Source: Sipunculus nudus
Taxonomy: Eukaryota; Annelida; Sipuncula; Golfingiida; Sipunculidae
Length of the DNA: 64,000 nt
Reading direction: 5' to 3'
Assembly (NCBI GenBank): GCA_026874595.1
Contig: JAPPUL010000078.1
Location: 124,001 to 188,000 of the forward strand
Positions 1-9,345 of the stretch are shown here, piece by piece. The position numbers and the translations under genes were made by a program. The notes below the pieces were generated by a model. It was not told the origin of the DNA. It did no database searches and saw only the letters and a program-made list of their open reading frames with translations. Each line of letters opens with the position of its first letter. Position 1 is the stretch's first letter.

Positions 1-197
1 AAAGAAGGCGTTAAGGACATTGTTATCCGAAAATCTATACCATCCCTTATAAGCCCCTCAAATACCATTAATAGCGGAAGATACGTTTCCGTCATTGCCT
101 CGTAAAACCAATCCTCTTCAAGAAAATCTGCATATTCAGGATGTCTTACATAGGGCAGGTGTGCATGTAATATCAACATTATATATCCACGAGCCAT
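1..197 (-). CDS. Partial GH57 / DUF1957-type glycoside hydrolase (N-terminus only)
   Basis: The first 65 residues are readable on the minus strand before the window edge cuts the gene. The protein opens MARGYIMLILHAHLPYVRHP, the N-terminal signature of family 57 glycoside hydrolases of the DUF1957 / alpha-glucan branching enzyme type, in which the His-Ala-His element lies at the catalytic barrel. It continues with EEDWFYEAMTETYLPLL, also typical. The start is the ATG at 195-197, preceded on the minus strand by AAGGAG about 9 bases upstream. Family members remodel alpha-1,4-glucans such as glycogen in the cytoplasm. The catalytic residues lie outside the window, so the exact activity cannot be read. 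Confidence 0.85.
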   Translation of the reverse strand, partial: MARGYIMLILHAHLPYVRHPEYADFLEEDWFYEAMTETYLPLLMVFEGLIRDGIDFRITMSLTPS

Positions 198-373
198 TTA
201 CCTTATTTCTCCTTTTTACTTTTATATCTCCTTTAAGCCTTCTTTTCTTAAGCCTGCTTTTCTAATAAGAATTCCATAAATTATTTGTGTAAAAACATAC
301 TACTTTTGTATTAGCGTGTTACTTATTTATATAAAATGTTTTTTATTTTTTTAATTTTAAGGATGGTTTTTTT

Positions 374-640
374 ATGTTTGACAATACTACTAAATCTATT
401 ATTGATAAATCATATTATGAAAATGGAACCTTATGTCTTGAATTGCCTTATACCAATGGCATAATTAATGGAACTGTTAAACAATATTATGATAATGGCA
501 ATATTCATAACGTTATCCCTTTTTCTTTTGGATACCCTCATGGCCTTGCTAGAAGTTATCACAAGGACGGCTTAGTTTATAAGCAGGTTTTATGGTATCG
601 GGGGAAAATTAAGTCGCAGGAAATGATTATTTCTAGGTAA
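374..640 (+). CDS. Small YwqK/MORN-variant repeat protein
   Basis: This 88-residue protein carries two to three copies of the MORN-variant repeat seen in YwqK-family proteins: a YYENG or YYDNG turn followed by strands ending in GxxHGLARSYHKDG. The repeats form a beta-meander, and some family members are annotated as antitoxins on weak grounds. There is no signal peptide, so a cytoplasmic location is likely. A GGAT-type ribosome site lies about 9 bases before the ATG. It stands alone on the plus strand between minus-strand genes. A second protein with related repeats, but lipid-anchored, is at 4583-5317. Its function is unknown. Confidence 0.65.
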   Translation: MFDNTTKSIIDKSYYENGTLCLELPYTNGIINGTVKQYYDNGNIHNVIPFSFGYPHGLARSYHKDGLVYKQVLWYRGKIKSQEMIISR

Positions 641-656
641 TTACCTTAACAGCATT

Positions 657-1772
657 TTAGGCACTATTCAAACAAAGGCTTATAAATTTATCAAATAGAT
701 ACTTAGAATCATGTGGGCCTGGTGAGCTCTCTGGGTGATACTGTACAGAAAATATTGGCAGATGTTTGTGAGATATCCCTTCTACAGTCAAATCACTCGT
801 GTTTATATGACTTATATATACATCTCGTGGCAAGCTATCTTCTTTTACCGCAAATCCATGATTTTGTGCGGTTATTTCTATCTTGCCATTTTCTAGGTTC
901 TTTACTGAATGATTTCCTCCTCGATGGCCAAACTTCATTTTATACGTCCTGCAGCCCAGGGCAAGGCTTAATATCTGATGCCCAAGGCATATTCCAAATA
1001 TCGGCTTCCCATACCCTATTAGCTTCTCAACCGTTTTTATACCATATTTTACGCTCGATGGATCTCCTGGCCCATTTGATAATAATATCCCATCAGGATT
1101 ATACGAAAGTATATCTTCTACTCTCATATTCGCAGAAACTACTACCACTTTACAACCCCTTATTACCATACTATTTATTATATTACTCTTTATTCCATAA
1201 TCTATTAATACTATCTTTAATCCATTTCCATTTGACTCAGCACCTAATTCCAAAGTATCTTCATTCTTACGCGTTACTTCCTTTACCAAATCTAGATTAT
1301 CCATCTTAGGCCATCTTGATATTTTAGCTCCTAATAACTCAATATCAAAACCTCTATTATCTGAGACCATAAGTCCTCCGCGTAATACTCCGCATTCGCG
1401 TAGCTCCTTAACCAGTTTCCTTGTGTCTATCCCGCTAAGTCCCAATATCTTGTGCTCTTTAAGATAGTCTCCTAAACTACTTCTACCCCTATAATTAGAA
1501 TAATATTCCTCATATTCTCGAACAATTAATCCTCTAACCTTTATCCCTCCTTCAGACTCTATATCCTCAGCATTTACACCATAATTACCTATGTGAGGAT
1601 AGCTCATTACCACCATTTGTCCTTTATATGATGGATCCGTCAATATCTCTTGATAGCCACTCATACTCGTATTGAATACAACTTCTCCAAGAATTATTTC
1701 CTTTCCCCCCGTATAACCAAACCCTTTTCCCTTGTACACACTCCCGTTTTCTAATAGCAATATACTTTCCAT
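657..1772 (-). CDS. carA: Carbamoyl-phosphate synthase small subunit
   Basis: The 371-residue protein is the glutaminase subunit that feeds ammonia to CarB for pyrimidine and arginine synthesis in the cytoplasm. The N-terminal CPSase domain shows FNTSMSGYQEILTDPSY (residues 33-49). The C-terminal class I amidotransferase domain shows LSNGPGDPSSV (231-241), the nucleophile elbow GICLGHQ with Cys262, and the catalytic His346/Glu348 in YHPESSPGPHD. All three catalytic residues are present and length is normal. carB is not in the window. It is the last gene of a minus-strand series with obg upstream, but gaps near 190 bases leave an operon unproven. Confidence 0.97.
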   Translation of the reverse strand: MESILLLENGSVYKGKGFGYTGGKEIILGEVVFNTSMSGYQEILTDPSYKGQMVVMSYPHIGNYGVNAEDIESEGGIKVRGLIVREYEEYYSNYRGRSSLGDYLKEHKILGLSGIDTRKLVKELRECGVLRGGLMVSDNRGFDIELLGAKISRWPKMDNLDLVKEVTRKNEDTLELGAESNGNGLKIVLIDYGIKSNIINSMVIRGCKVVVVSANMRVEDILSYNPDGILLSNGPGDPSSVKYGIKTVEKLIGYGKPIFGICLGHQILSLALGCRTYKMKFGHRGGNHSVKNLENGKIEITAQNHGFAVKEDSLPRDVYISHINTSDLTVEGISHKHLPIFSVQYHPESSPGPHDSKYLFDKFISLCLNSA

Positions 1773-1966
1773 ATCTTTATCCTTAGCTTTAGCATCTAAA
1801 GCTTCTTCCTATCCAACATCCTATCCAACACCCAAATACTCATTCTAAGTCCTACGTATAACTATTCTAAAATAATTTTAATACAATCCATATTAATCCC
1901 TTATTTATAGCTTATGTTTAGATTTTATATTTATTTGATATGCTTTTTTATTACTTAACCAAAACC

Positions 1967-2632
1967 CTACAAAAGTTCATTTAGATCTTCTCTTAGCTCT
2001 CTTATACTTATTAGAATAACACTTCCAAGCTCTTTACCTTCATAAACAAAAGGTAGCATATATAAATGTTTATACCTTTTACCCTCTCCTTCTACAAATA
2101 AATTACTAAACGCTTTACTTGTCTCTATATCTCCCCTGAAATACAACCGCTTACCCTGTTCAAGCAAATATTTTAAAGCACCAGCTCCTGACCTAAACTC
2201 CTTCTCAAGCTCCTTTAATTTCTCTACTGTATATAAATTATATCTTAATATATTATAACTGCTCAATTTGTTTCCAAGCAAAAGTCCCTTTATATCCTCA
2301 CCCCATAACCCAGCAGCTCCCTTCTTATCCCACCATTTTGTTAGTTTTAAAGCCTCTTCTCTAACCTCTACTTTACTCTCTATCTCCTCTATCATGCTTT
2401 TTAACTCTTCTTTCTCCTTACTAAAGGACTTCTTAGATCCTCCATCCCCCCTCCTCTTGCCTTCTTTTAACAAGTTATCGTAGTATCCCACTGCAGGTCC
2501 CAAATACTTTACATCAAAATAACTACTTCGAAGCATCCGCACCACAAACAATATTGATATTACCACAACCGAAATTATACTTATTATAAACGCTATTTGA
2601 TATATTAGCGATGCTGGCATCTTTTTCCCCAT
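1967..2632 (-). CDS. Hypothetical membrane-anchored protein
   Basis: I do not recognise this 221-residue protein. One transmembrane helix lies near residues 9-32, followed by a basic and acidic coiled-coil-prone stretch (about 50-95), and then a C-terminal globular part of about 110 residues ending in a strand-rich region (LPFVYEGKELGSVILIS) that could be a small sensor-like alpha/beta domain; that reading is speculative. The topology suggests a helix anchoring a soluble domain on one side of the inner membrane. It sits between obg and carA on the same strand. Confidence 0.55.
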   Translation of the reverse strand: MGKKMPASLIYQIAFIISIISVVVISILFVVRMLRSSYFDVKYLGPAVGYYDNLLKEGKRRGDGGSKKSFSKEKEELKSMIEEIESKVEVREEALKLTKWWDKKGAAGLWGEDIKGLLLGNKLSSYNILRYNLYTVEKLKELEKEFRSGAGALKYLLEQGKRLYFRGDIETSKAFSNLFVEGEGKRYKHLYMLPFVYEGKELGSVILISIRELREDLNELL

Positions 2633-2793
2633 ACCATCTTCTATTTATCTCTTATCAGTATATTTTATCAGTATATTTTATTTAACTATCTTAGCCTTCG
2701 TAATTTATACTTTAAGCTTAAGCATTTATCCATCATACTTTATCCATCATACTTTATCCTTAAGCATCCACTTCTAAGCAGCCTCTTCTAAGC

Positions 2794-3798
2794 TTACTTA
2801 TAACCGTCGTGCATAAGTTTATATAATCCCTTTTTTAACTTAGAAAGTCCATAACCCGTTGCGCACGATATCCCATATATCAAAACATCTTCTCTATAAT
2901 ATTTACTTGCCTTATATTCTAACTTAAATATCTCCATCCGTCCCGCTACTTCTACATCCATATACAAATCAAGCTTATTTAAACATATTGCATAGCGCTT
3001 TTTTAATAAACTCTCTTCGTACTCCGATAGCTCTTTCATAAGCAATTCAAATTGTCCCTCAAAGCAACTTGTGTCTAACAAAAATAATAATACTTTCGTT
3101 CGCTCTATATGTTTCAAAAACTTAATCCCAAGCCCAACCCCCTTACTTGCACCTTCTATTAAGCCCGGTATGTCCGCCATTACATAATTTTCTAGCTCGC
3201 TTAGATTTACTACCCCTAAATTCGGCTCAAGTGTCGTGAACGGATAACTTCCTATCTTCGGATACGCATTCGACAAACACGACAATAAACTCGATTTGCC
3301 AGCATTCGGAAAGCCTACAAGCCCTACATCCGCTATCAACTTAAGCTCTGCTGATAACTCCCTCTCACAACCTCTTCTACCGCTTTGGGCATACATCGGA
3401 GCTTGCAGCGTCGCTCTTGCAAAATGTACATTCCCTCTTCCTCCCTTACCCCCCCTCGCTATTACGTAATCTCCCACCTCCTTTATGTCCAAAACTACCC
3501 CCCCCCCCTCCTTTATAACAGTTCCAACCGGAAGCTCTATTATGCAATCTACTCCCGATTTACCATGACGCCTCCTTACTCCCCCATCTTCCCCATCCTC
3601 ACCTTTGAAATAACGTCTGCCCCGTAATACCGACAACGTCCTTATCCCATTCAGCCCCCGAAGCACTACATCACCTCCATCACCTCCATCACCCCCATCC
3701 GGCCCCCCATACGGTACGTACTTCTCTCGCCTGAATGATACCCGACCAGCCCCTCCATCACCAGACCTAACACGAAAACTCGCCTCGTCTTGAAACAT
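2794..3798 (-). CDS. obgE: Obg/CgtA GTPase
   Basis: This 334-residue protein is the conserved Obg GTPase that acts in late 50S ribosome assembly and stress control. The glycine-rich OBG domain covers residues 1-157, with the repeated GGxGGxGG turns. The G domain follows: P-loop GFPNAGKSS (162-170), switch with TTLEPNLG (188-195), DIPGLIEGA (209-217) and NKLD (275-278). The usual C-terminal extension is short or absent, which is common. Codons for Gly98-Val101 form an uninterrupted run of 11 G (plus-strand 3498-3508), an unstable homopolymer for an essential gene; the frame is intact here. The start is ATG at 3798. Confidence 0.96.
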   Translation of the reverse strand: MFQDEASFRVRSGDGGAGRVSFRREKYVPYGGPDGGDGGDGGDVVLRGLNGIRTLSVLRGRRYFKGEDGEDGGVRRRHGKSGVDCIIELPVGTVIKEGGGVVLDIKEVGDYVIARGGKGGRGNVHFARATLQAPMYAQSGRRGCERELSAELKLIADVGLVGFPNAGKSSLLSCLSNAYPKIGSYPFTTLEPNLGVVNLSELENYVMADIPGLIEGASKGVGLGIKFLKHIERTKVLLFLLDTSCFEGQFELLMKELSEYEESLLKKRYAICLNKLDLYMDVEVAGRMEIFKLEYKASKYYREDVLIYGISCATGYGLSKLKKGLYKLMHDGYK

Positions 3799-3856
3799 AT
3801 TTTATCTTTTCTTATTTTTTTACTCTTATTTTTGCTTTCTTGGCTTTTTTATTGGA

Positions 3857-4423
3857 TTACTTGTATACTTCACTATAGCTGTCAGTTGCGTTGCTGCCAC
3901 CTTCCATATCTTCTGCCGCTTTATCGCATAAACCTAACTCAAGCACTTTTATAAGTATCTTTTCAAACGCTTTGTCCATTATCGTTTCTATATCTTCTGT
4001 TAAATAAAACTTATCTATAAAATATCTTAATACTACCTTCCGTACCGCGTTTGCATAGTTTACTATGTCTTTCTTATCTACAAAATACTTCCCGTCTAGT
4101 AACTGCTCCATAGTGTCATAAAGAAACTCATACGTTAACACCTTATAATCTACTTGCGCTTTTGAAAGCTCTACTTTACTAAAATCATAATTATTAAAAC
4201 TCTCTTCCAATACCCGATTATTGCTCTCTATTTTCTTTAACGTCTTGTTATATTCTAATAGTAAATCCTTCTCTTTTTCCTTTAGCATATCTTTATTCTT
4301 TATTACCACGTCTATATCCACTTTCGCCCTACGGCTACTCTCATCTACTATACTAAATGCCTTGTATAATTCGTAACTCTTTAAATAATGACTTAGTGTC
4401 AAAAACTCATCTAGCTTTTTCAT
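3857..4423 (-). CDS. Hypothetical helical protein
   Basis: I do not recognise this 188-residue protein. It is predicted almost entirely helical and highly charged, with a coiled-coil-like segment near residues 40-90 (alternating Lys/Glu/Leu), no signal peptide and no membrane helix. The C-terminus is polar (Ser, Gly, Asp). It lies 58 bases upstream of obg on the same strand, so cotranscription is plausible. No catalytic motif is visible. Confidence 0.55.
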   Translation of the reverse strand: MKKLDEFLTLSHYLKSYELYKAFSIVDESSRRAKVDIDVVIKNKDMLKEKEKDLLLEYNKTLKKIESNNRVLEESFNNYDFSKVELSKAQVDYKVLTYEFLYDTMEQLLDGKYFVDKKDIVNYANAVRKVVLRYFIDKFYLTEDIETIMDKAFEKILIKVLELGLCDKAAEDMEGGSNATDSYSEVYK

Positions 4424-4582
4424 ACCGTTTTTTTTAAAACTCCTTGCACTTTTATTATAAGGACGGCACTTCTAAAACTATCTATTAATCCTTTTTTAAA
4501 CTCACATTTTTACTTAAAAAAAACATTTCTTTTACTCTTACCACCCTATCACCTTACTTTTTACCTTTCCTAAAACCCTCCC

Positions 4583-5317
4583 TTACTTCCTACTACCCTC
4601 AGCATTATAACCTTTCCCTTCACTCTTCTCATTACCTTTATTTTTGTAGTATTCTTTGTGCGTTGATATCTTTCGCCCATCTGAATCATAAAAATGTATC
4701 TTGTTTATCCTTTCTCCCTCATAATCAAATGTTTTATAATATAATAGCTTATCATATATATCATAATGATTCTCTTTAAATAAAATATTTTCTTTATACT
4801 CATACTTTATCTTCTCATACTCAGTGCCTGATTCATATAACTTCTCCTCTAATAACTTATCTTTTTTATACTGTCTTTCTAATATCAACTCATTATTTCC
4901 CGTGTACCATAACTCTCCTGCCTTCCCCCCTCCTACATCATAGTGGACCTTCGTATATCTTTTTAGATTCTTAAACTTATCATATTCTTCCTCTCGTACT
5001 AACTTACCTTTTGAATAATAAAGCCTTAAATGTCCTTTCCCCGCAATATCCTCCTTGCTAAGCTTTCTTATATATTCCCTCTTTCCGTCATAGCTTTGTT
5101 TATAATCTCTATAATATTTGATTTCCGTTATCTTTAGATCCTCTTTTGGCTTTATATCTCTTATACTTTCTAGTAGTTCATTAACATCACTCCCATCATC
5201 TGGCTTTGCTGTATCCGCTTTATCTTTGCCGCTTGTAACACAACCTGGAGCAATTATTATTAATAGCATTATAACTATTAATTTTGGTAGGTCTTTTATG
5301 CTTCCTATTATCATCAT
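4583..5317 (-). CDS. Lipoprotein with MORN/YwqK-like repeats
   Basis: The 244-residue protein has a hydrophobic N-terminus ending in a lipobox-like APGC with Cys26, so it is probably a membrane lipoprotein. The mature part has repeated strands with aromatic/basic turns (LRLYYSKGKLVREEEYDK, ELWYTGNNELILERQY, KIHFYDSDGRKISTHKEYY), resembling the MORN-variant repeats of YwqK proteins. It is related in style to the small cytoplasmic protein at 374-640. It lies between the 188-residue hypothetical gene and pmbA on the minus strand. The function is unknown; such repeats usually bind or scaffold. Confidence 0.6.
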   Translation of the reverse strand: MMIIGSIKDLPKLIVIMLLIIIAPGCVTSGKDKADTAKPDDGSDVNELLESIRDIKPKEDLKITEIKYYRDYKQSYDGKREYIRKLSKEDIAGKGHLRLYYSKGKLVREEEYDKFKNLKRYTKVHYDVGGGKAGELWYTGNNELILERQYKKDKLLEEKLYESGTEYEKIKYEYKENILFKENHYDIYDKLLYYKTFDYEGERINKIHFYDSDGRKISTHKEYYKNKGNEKSEGKGYNAEGSRK

Positions 5318-5406
5318 CTTTACCTTTACTACTTCCTACTACCACTACAACTTCATACTACGACTTCATACTGCTTAGTCTTCTCCTTTTAGCCTCTCCT
5401 CCAATT

Positions 5407-6717
5407 TTATTGCTTTGACGATATTGCAAGCTTATCCAACAACATATGTGGGTAATATCCACTCCCTTCTTGATACAATTTATTCCCCACCTCAAGCACT
5501 TTCTCTTTTAAAACGTCATATACATTCCCACTTAGCATACTATCCTTTAAAAGGCCCACCACCTCACCCCCCTCAACTTTATACGCAAGCTCCATATTTA
5601 CTGAAAACTCTCCCGCTAGTATATTGCTTTGTCCCGCTCCTATAAACTGATCTACCAATATACCCTCACCCATATCTTTAAATAAATCCTCAAGACTTCT
5701 ATCCCCTCCCTCAACTACTATATTACTAAAACCAGGTGCCGGAACAACTCCATAACCACGTATCCCACTCCCCGTACTCTCCTCCTTAAGTAAGCTACCC
5801 GTGTTCATATCAAATATAAAACCTCGTAAAATACCACCCTCAAATAATACCTTACGTTGCGTTAGTACACCCTCTCCGTCAAATGGTGCGCTGCTTATTC
5901 CACCTTCAAGTACTCCATCATCTAATATCGTTAGCTTCTTTGATAAAACCTCCTCCCCTATCTTCCCTGCAAGCGGCGATATCCCCTTATACAATATCTT
6001 CCCATTCACCGATGAGAGCAGTATCGTTATTAGCGTTTTTAATGCCCTCGGCGTAAATAATACTTTGTAGTACCCTGTTTTTACTTTTGATTGTTTTTCC
6101 GATAATTTATATCTATTCTTTATAAACTCGCTTAAACCCTCAACCTCGTCAATAGGCGATAGCTTTATACTTGTTTTACTTATATTTAAAAATTCATTCC
6201 CGCGTACCAATAAACTGCTCATATATATCGAAAATAACGTCTTCGTATAACCGCGATAAAAACCCTCCGACGTTTTTATCTCTCTATAACTTGATTCCTT
6301 CTCGATTATTACATCTGTTTTTATTTGATTATTATATCCCTTTATTGAATCTATTATCTCCTCTCCAAGCCTTATCATCCCCTCTACTGGGTAATGTTCT
6401 GTCTTGTAATCAAATAAAGAGTAGATTGGTGTTTTCGTTTTTATTGCAAAGCTAAATAACGCCTTCTCCCCAAATTTTGCACTCTCTTTTGCTCGTTTTA
6501 TTACTTCTCCATCTCCACAATCCGTTGTCGACGAAAAACCAAGTCGCCCTCCTACCATAACACGTAAACCCAAGCCCTTCTCCTCTCCCCTCTCTATACC
6601 TTTGAATATATCACTTTCGAAACGTACCTTAGTGCTTATTGCATCGCTATAATAAAATTCAAAGGAGTCTAAGTTACCATCTGCTTTATTATACAAATTA
6701 TCTTTATAATCTTCCAT
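5407..6717 (-). CDS. pmbA: PmbA/TldE metalloprotease-family subunit
   Basis: The 436-residue protein is the PmbA/TldE half of the TldD/TldE heterodimer, a cytoplasmic protease that trims peptide antibiotics and unfolded peptides. Recognisable blocks are SLLVRGNEFLN, ISPLAGKIGEEVLS, SAPFDGEGVLTQRKVLFEGG (with the family FDxEG element), STGSGIRGYG and LVDQFIGAGQSNILAGEFS. As expected for this subunit it lacks the HExxxH metal site, which is found in TldD just upstream at 6936-8309. The 218-base spacer between them contains a tandem repeat. Confidence 0.92.
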   Translation of the reverse strand: MEDYKDNLYNKADGNLDSFEFYYSDAISTKVRFESDIFKGIERGEEKGLGLRVMVGGRLGFSSTTDCGDGEVIKRAKESAKFGEKALFSFAIKTKTPIYSLFDYKTEHYPVEGMIRLGEEIIDSIKGYNNQIKTDVIIEKESSYREIKTSEGFYRGYTKTLFSIYMSSLLVRGNEFLNISKTSIKLSPIDEVEGLSEFIKNRYKLSEKQSKVKTGYYKVLFTPRALKTLITILLSSVNGKILYKGISPLAGKIGEEVLSKKLTILDDGVLEGGISSAPFDGEGVLTQRKVLFEGGILRGFIFDMNTGSLLKEESTGSGIRGYGVVPAPGFSNIVVEGGDRSLEDLFKDMGEGILVDQFIGAGQSNILAGEFSVNMELAYKVEGGEVVGLLKDSMLSGNVYDVLKEKVLEVGNKLYQEGSGYYPHMLLDKLAISSKQ

Positions 6718-6836
6718 TTAATCTTTATTCAACCTTATGCCACTTCTTTCTAGTTCTTTCTATAATTAGTCGACTTGTCTTTACAGCTTTTTTCACTTTT
6801 ATCTATATATTTTATTTATCGCATACTATTTATTTT

Positions 6837-6934
6837 CTTTTATCCTCTTTTATCCTCTTTTATCCTCTTTTATCCCATTTTATCCCATTTTATCCCATTT
6901 TATCCCCCATTTTATCCCATTTTATCCCATTTTA
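6837..6934. repeat. 10-bp tandem repeat between tldD and pmbA
   Basis: About nine copies of a 10-base unit, first TTTATCCTCT (three copies) and then TTTATCCCAT (six copies, one with two extra bases). It starts directly after the tldD stop and fills half of the intergenic space. No reading frame or hairpin explains it. Confidence 0.9.
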
Positions 6935-6935
6935 A

Positions 6936-8309
6936 CTATTTTCCGCCTATTACTACATCCTCAACCAATATGTGTGGTCCGCCTACTGTTACCGGCAAGC
7001 CGTTTTGTCCTCCCTTACCACATCCGCCAAGCCCTCCAAAATGTCCTACGTCTTCTCCTATCCCCTTTATATTCCCTAGTGTCTCAAATACATTCCCTGT
7101 TAAAACCACGTCCTTTAAAAGCCCCTTTATCTTTCCATTCTTTATCTCATAAGACCGCCCCGCTGTGAACGTAAACATCTCAAGATTTGTCATCCCTCCT
7201 ATATAATCTACGCAATATATCCCATCATCTACCATCGATAAAAGCTCTTCAAAACTTTTGTCCCCTTTGTCTATAAACGTATTTGTCATCCTTACCAAAG
7301 GCGGATACTCTGCTCCCAATGCTCGGGCATTGCCTGATAGTTCCTCCGACATCTCATAGGCTGTTTCACGTGAGTTTAAACGCGAGTTTAGCTTGCCGCC
7401 CTTTATTAAATATTTTCTTCGCCCCTGTACCCCTTCATCGTCATATGGTACGTATCCTGCCCCCTCTATAGTTGCATCATCTACTATATTAAGTCCTTCT
7501 ACTCCAAATTGTCGGCCCAATACCATTAGATTACGCATATCTTCATTCTCATACAAAAAATCTGACTCCGATAAATGTCCAAATGCTTCGTGTGCAAATA
7601 CTCCGCTCATCCTAGGATCTAGCAATACCTTGTATTTACCCTTCTCTATTGACTTTGCCTTTAATAAATCTTGAGCCCTCTTGCTTACTTCATAGCACTC
7701 TTTCTCAAGTCCGCGCGCTATCTCAAATCCGCAGTATCTTGCATCCGTATAATAAGACCTTTGAATATTCATTCCGTCCTTTGCAAGTGCATGCAACCCT
7801 ACCCCTGTAAATATCTTGTCTGCCTCTAGATAACTACCTTCGCTATTTGCATAGTAGCTCTTCTTTATTGTGTCTTTATATACTACTTGCGTTGTCTCTA
7901 TATTTGTATGTTCTAATATTATATCGTTATACAAATGCATTAAATCTACTTTATACGAAAGCGGTATCGTACGTGGGTCTTCCTTATAACTCGTTTTGTA
8001 GCGCGATACTACACGCTCCGATTTGCTCAAGCCTCCCCTCCTCCCCTCCTTTAGTTTTCTACTCTTATATACCGCGTTCTCTACTGCCTCCTGCAAATGC
8101 CTTTCAAGTCCTTCTTCTCCATTAAAACAGCTAAACGTCCATATCCCATCTTTATAAAGCCTAACTGAGCCTCCGTGCACGCTCACTGTCCCTACATTGT
8201 CAAGTTCTGACCCATTAAATCCTACATGTGTATTTTCACGCTCCTCAAGCCTTATCTCTACATACTCTTCACCATATCGACTTATTAAGTCTTTTAAATA
8301 ACTTTCCAT
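6936..8309 (-). CDS. tldD: TldD metalloprotease subunit
   Basis: The 457-residue protein is the zinc-bearing half of the TldD/TldE protease. The metal-binding motif HEAFGH (HExxxH) is at residues 240-245, in the family context GVFAHEAFGHLSESD. Other family blocks include SRLNSRETAYEMSE and YIGGMTNLEMFTFTAGRSYE. Length is normal (E. coli TldD is about 480). It is the first gene of the minus-strand group and lies divergent from the PPTase gene at 8407. The encoded complex probably acts on small peptides in the cytoplasm. Confidence 0.95.
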   Translation of the reverse strand: MESYLKDLISRYGEEYVEIRLEERENTHVGFNGSELDNVGTVSVHGGSVRLYKDGIWTFSCFNGEEGLERHLQEAVENAVYKSRKLKEGRRGGLSKSERVVSRYKTSYKEDPRTIPLSYKVDLMHLYNDIILEHTNIETTQVVYKDTIKKSYYANSEGSYLEADKIFTGVGLHALAKDGMNIQRSYYTDARYCGFEIARGLEKECYEVSKRAQDLLKAKSIEKGKYKVLLDPRMSGVFAHEAFGHLSESDFLYENEDMRNLMVLGRQFGVEGLNIVDDATIEGAGYVPYDDEGVQGRRKYLIKGGKLNSRLNSRETAYEMSEELSGNARALGAEYPPLVRMTNTFIDKGDKSFEELLSMVDDGIYCVDYIGGMTNLEMFTFTAGRSYEIKNGKIKGLLKDVVLTGNVFETLGNIKGIGEDVGHFGGLGGCGKGGQNGLPVTVGGPHILVEDVVIGGK

Positions 8310-8406
8310 TCTTTTATACCCTATATCTCGTTTTTTTTACCAAACACTCCTTTCATTACTATAACTATCTATTATATTTTAATATATAAATTATATTTTA
8401 ATTAAT

Positions 8407-9261
8407 ATGGTAGCTTTAACTCATACTTGCAATATTAATAACCTTACTCTTTTCTCTTTCGACAAAATTGCCCCCTCTTATCAAAAAGATTTATTCTCTT
8501 CTTGTTTAAAGCAAATTAACTCTTTTGCACATAAACAAAATATCTCTTGGGGCTTTTGGCCTTTATCTTTTGTCGAGGACAATATTTCTTTTCTTGAATC
8601 TATACTCTCCAAAACAGAAGCTAATTCCTTACGAAACTTTAAGTCTTATAAACGTAAACTACAATTTGTTGGGGCTCGTGCTCTTGCTAAGATTATTATA
8701 TCTAATAATATACCAAATTCTTTTTATAACTTCTCATCTATAAATCATAAGCAAATTTCTATCAATAAAGGTGATAACGGTGCTCCTTATATCTTTATCA
8801 ATAATAGAAAATATAATAACCTTTTTATTTCTATCTCCCATGACCAGGCTTTCCTTTTAGTTGCTATCGCTAAATACCCTATTGGTGTCGATATCCAACC
8901 TTTCTCTCATAAACTATTTGATATTAAAAACTATTTTATTTCTCAAAACGAAGACTACATTATCTCAAAATATAAAGAATCGATAACTAAAGAATCGATA
9001 ACTAAAGAACAAACTTTATTTGAATTACATAAACATTTAGTGGGACTTGTTTGGACATCCAAAGAGGCTATTGCTAAGATATTTAACAAAAGTATTTTTT
9101 ATACTAGAAAATATGCATCGCTTAAAAAAATAGAAAATAATGTCCTTTCTTTTGACTATTTAATTGCAAAACAACCCCCCCCCTCTTACAAAACTATCTC
9201 TTCTTACAACTTCCTCTTTGATAAACACCTGATTTCTATCGCTCTTAAACAAAAACCATAA
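8407..9261 (+). CDS. 4'-phosphopantetheinyl transferase superfamily protein
   Basis: This 284-residue protein carries the paired PPTase motifs: SISHD (142-146), GVDIQ (160-164) with the Mg-binding Asp, and WTSKEAIAKI (216-225). It therefore probably attaches phosphopantetheine from CoA to a carrier protein. The size and layout match the Sfp/EntD-like class rather than AcpS. Two internal copies of KESIT (15-base direct repeat near 8976-9005) and a run of nine C at 9175-9183 (Pro-Pro-Pro) show slippage-prone DNA. No Shine-Dalgarno site precedes the ATG, so the start is uncertain. Codons are T- and A-rich, unlike the G-rich minus-strand neighbours. Confidence 0.85.
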   Translation: MVALTHTCNINNLTLFSFDKIAPSYQKDLFSSCLKQINSFAHKQNISWGFWPLSFVEDNISFLESILSKTEANSLRNFKSYKRKLQFVGARALAKIIISNNIPNSFYNFSSINHKQISINKGDNGAPYIFINNRKYNNLFISISHDQAFLLVAIAKYPIGVDIQPFSHKLFDIKNYFISQNEDYIISKYKESITKESITKEQTLFELHKHLVGLVWTSKEAIAKIFNKSIFYTRKYASLKKIENNVLSFDYLIAKQPPPSYKTISSYNFLFDKHLISIALKQKP

Positions 9262-9345
9262 CCAAAAAAAACATAACATCTTTATTTCTTAATCCCTACT
9301 ATAAAACATTTACTACAAACATTTACTATAATCTACTTCTTAAAT

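Noticed and set aside
713-1309. Long plus-strand ORF (198 residues) opposite carA
   Set aside because: It lies wholly antisense to a well-supported gene and has no family resemblance or ribosome site; it results from codon bias in carA.
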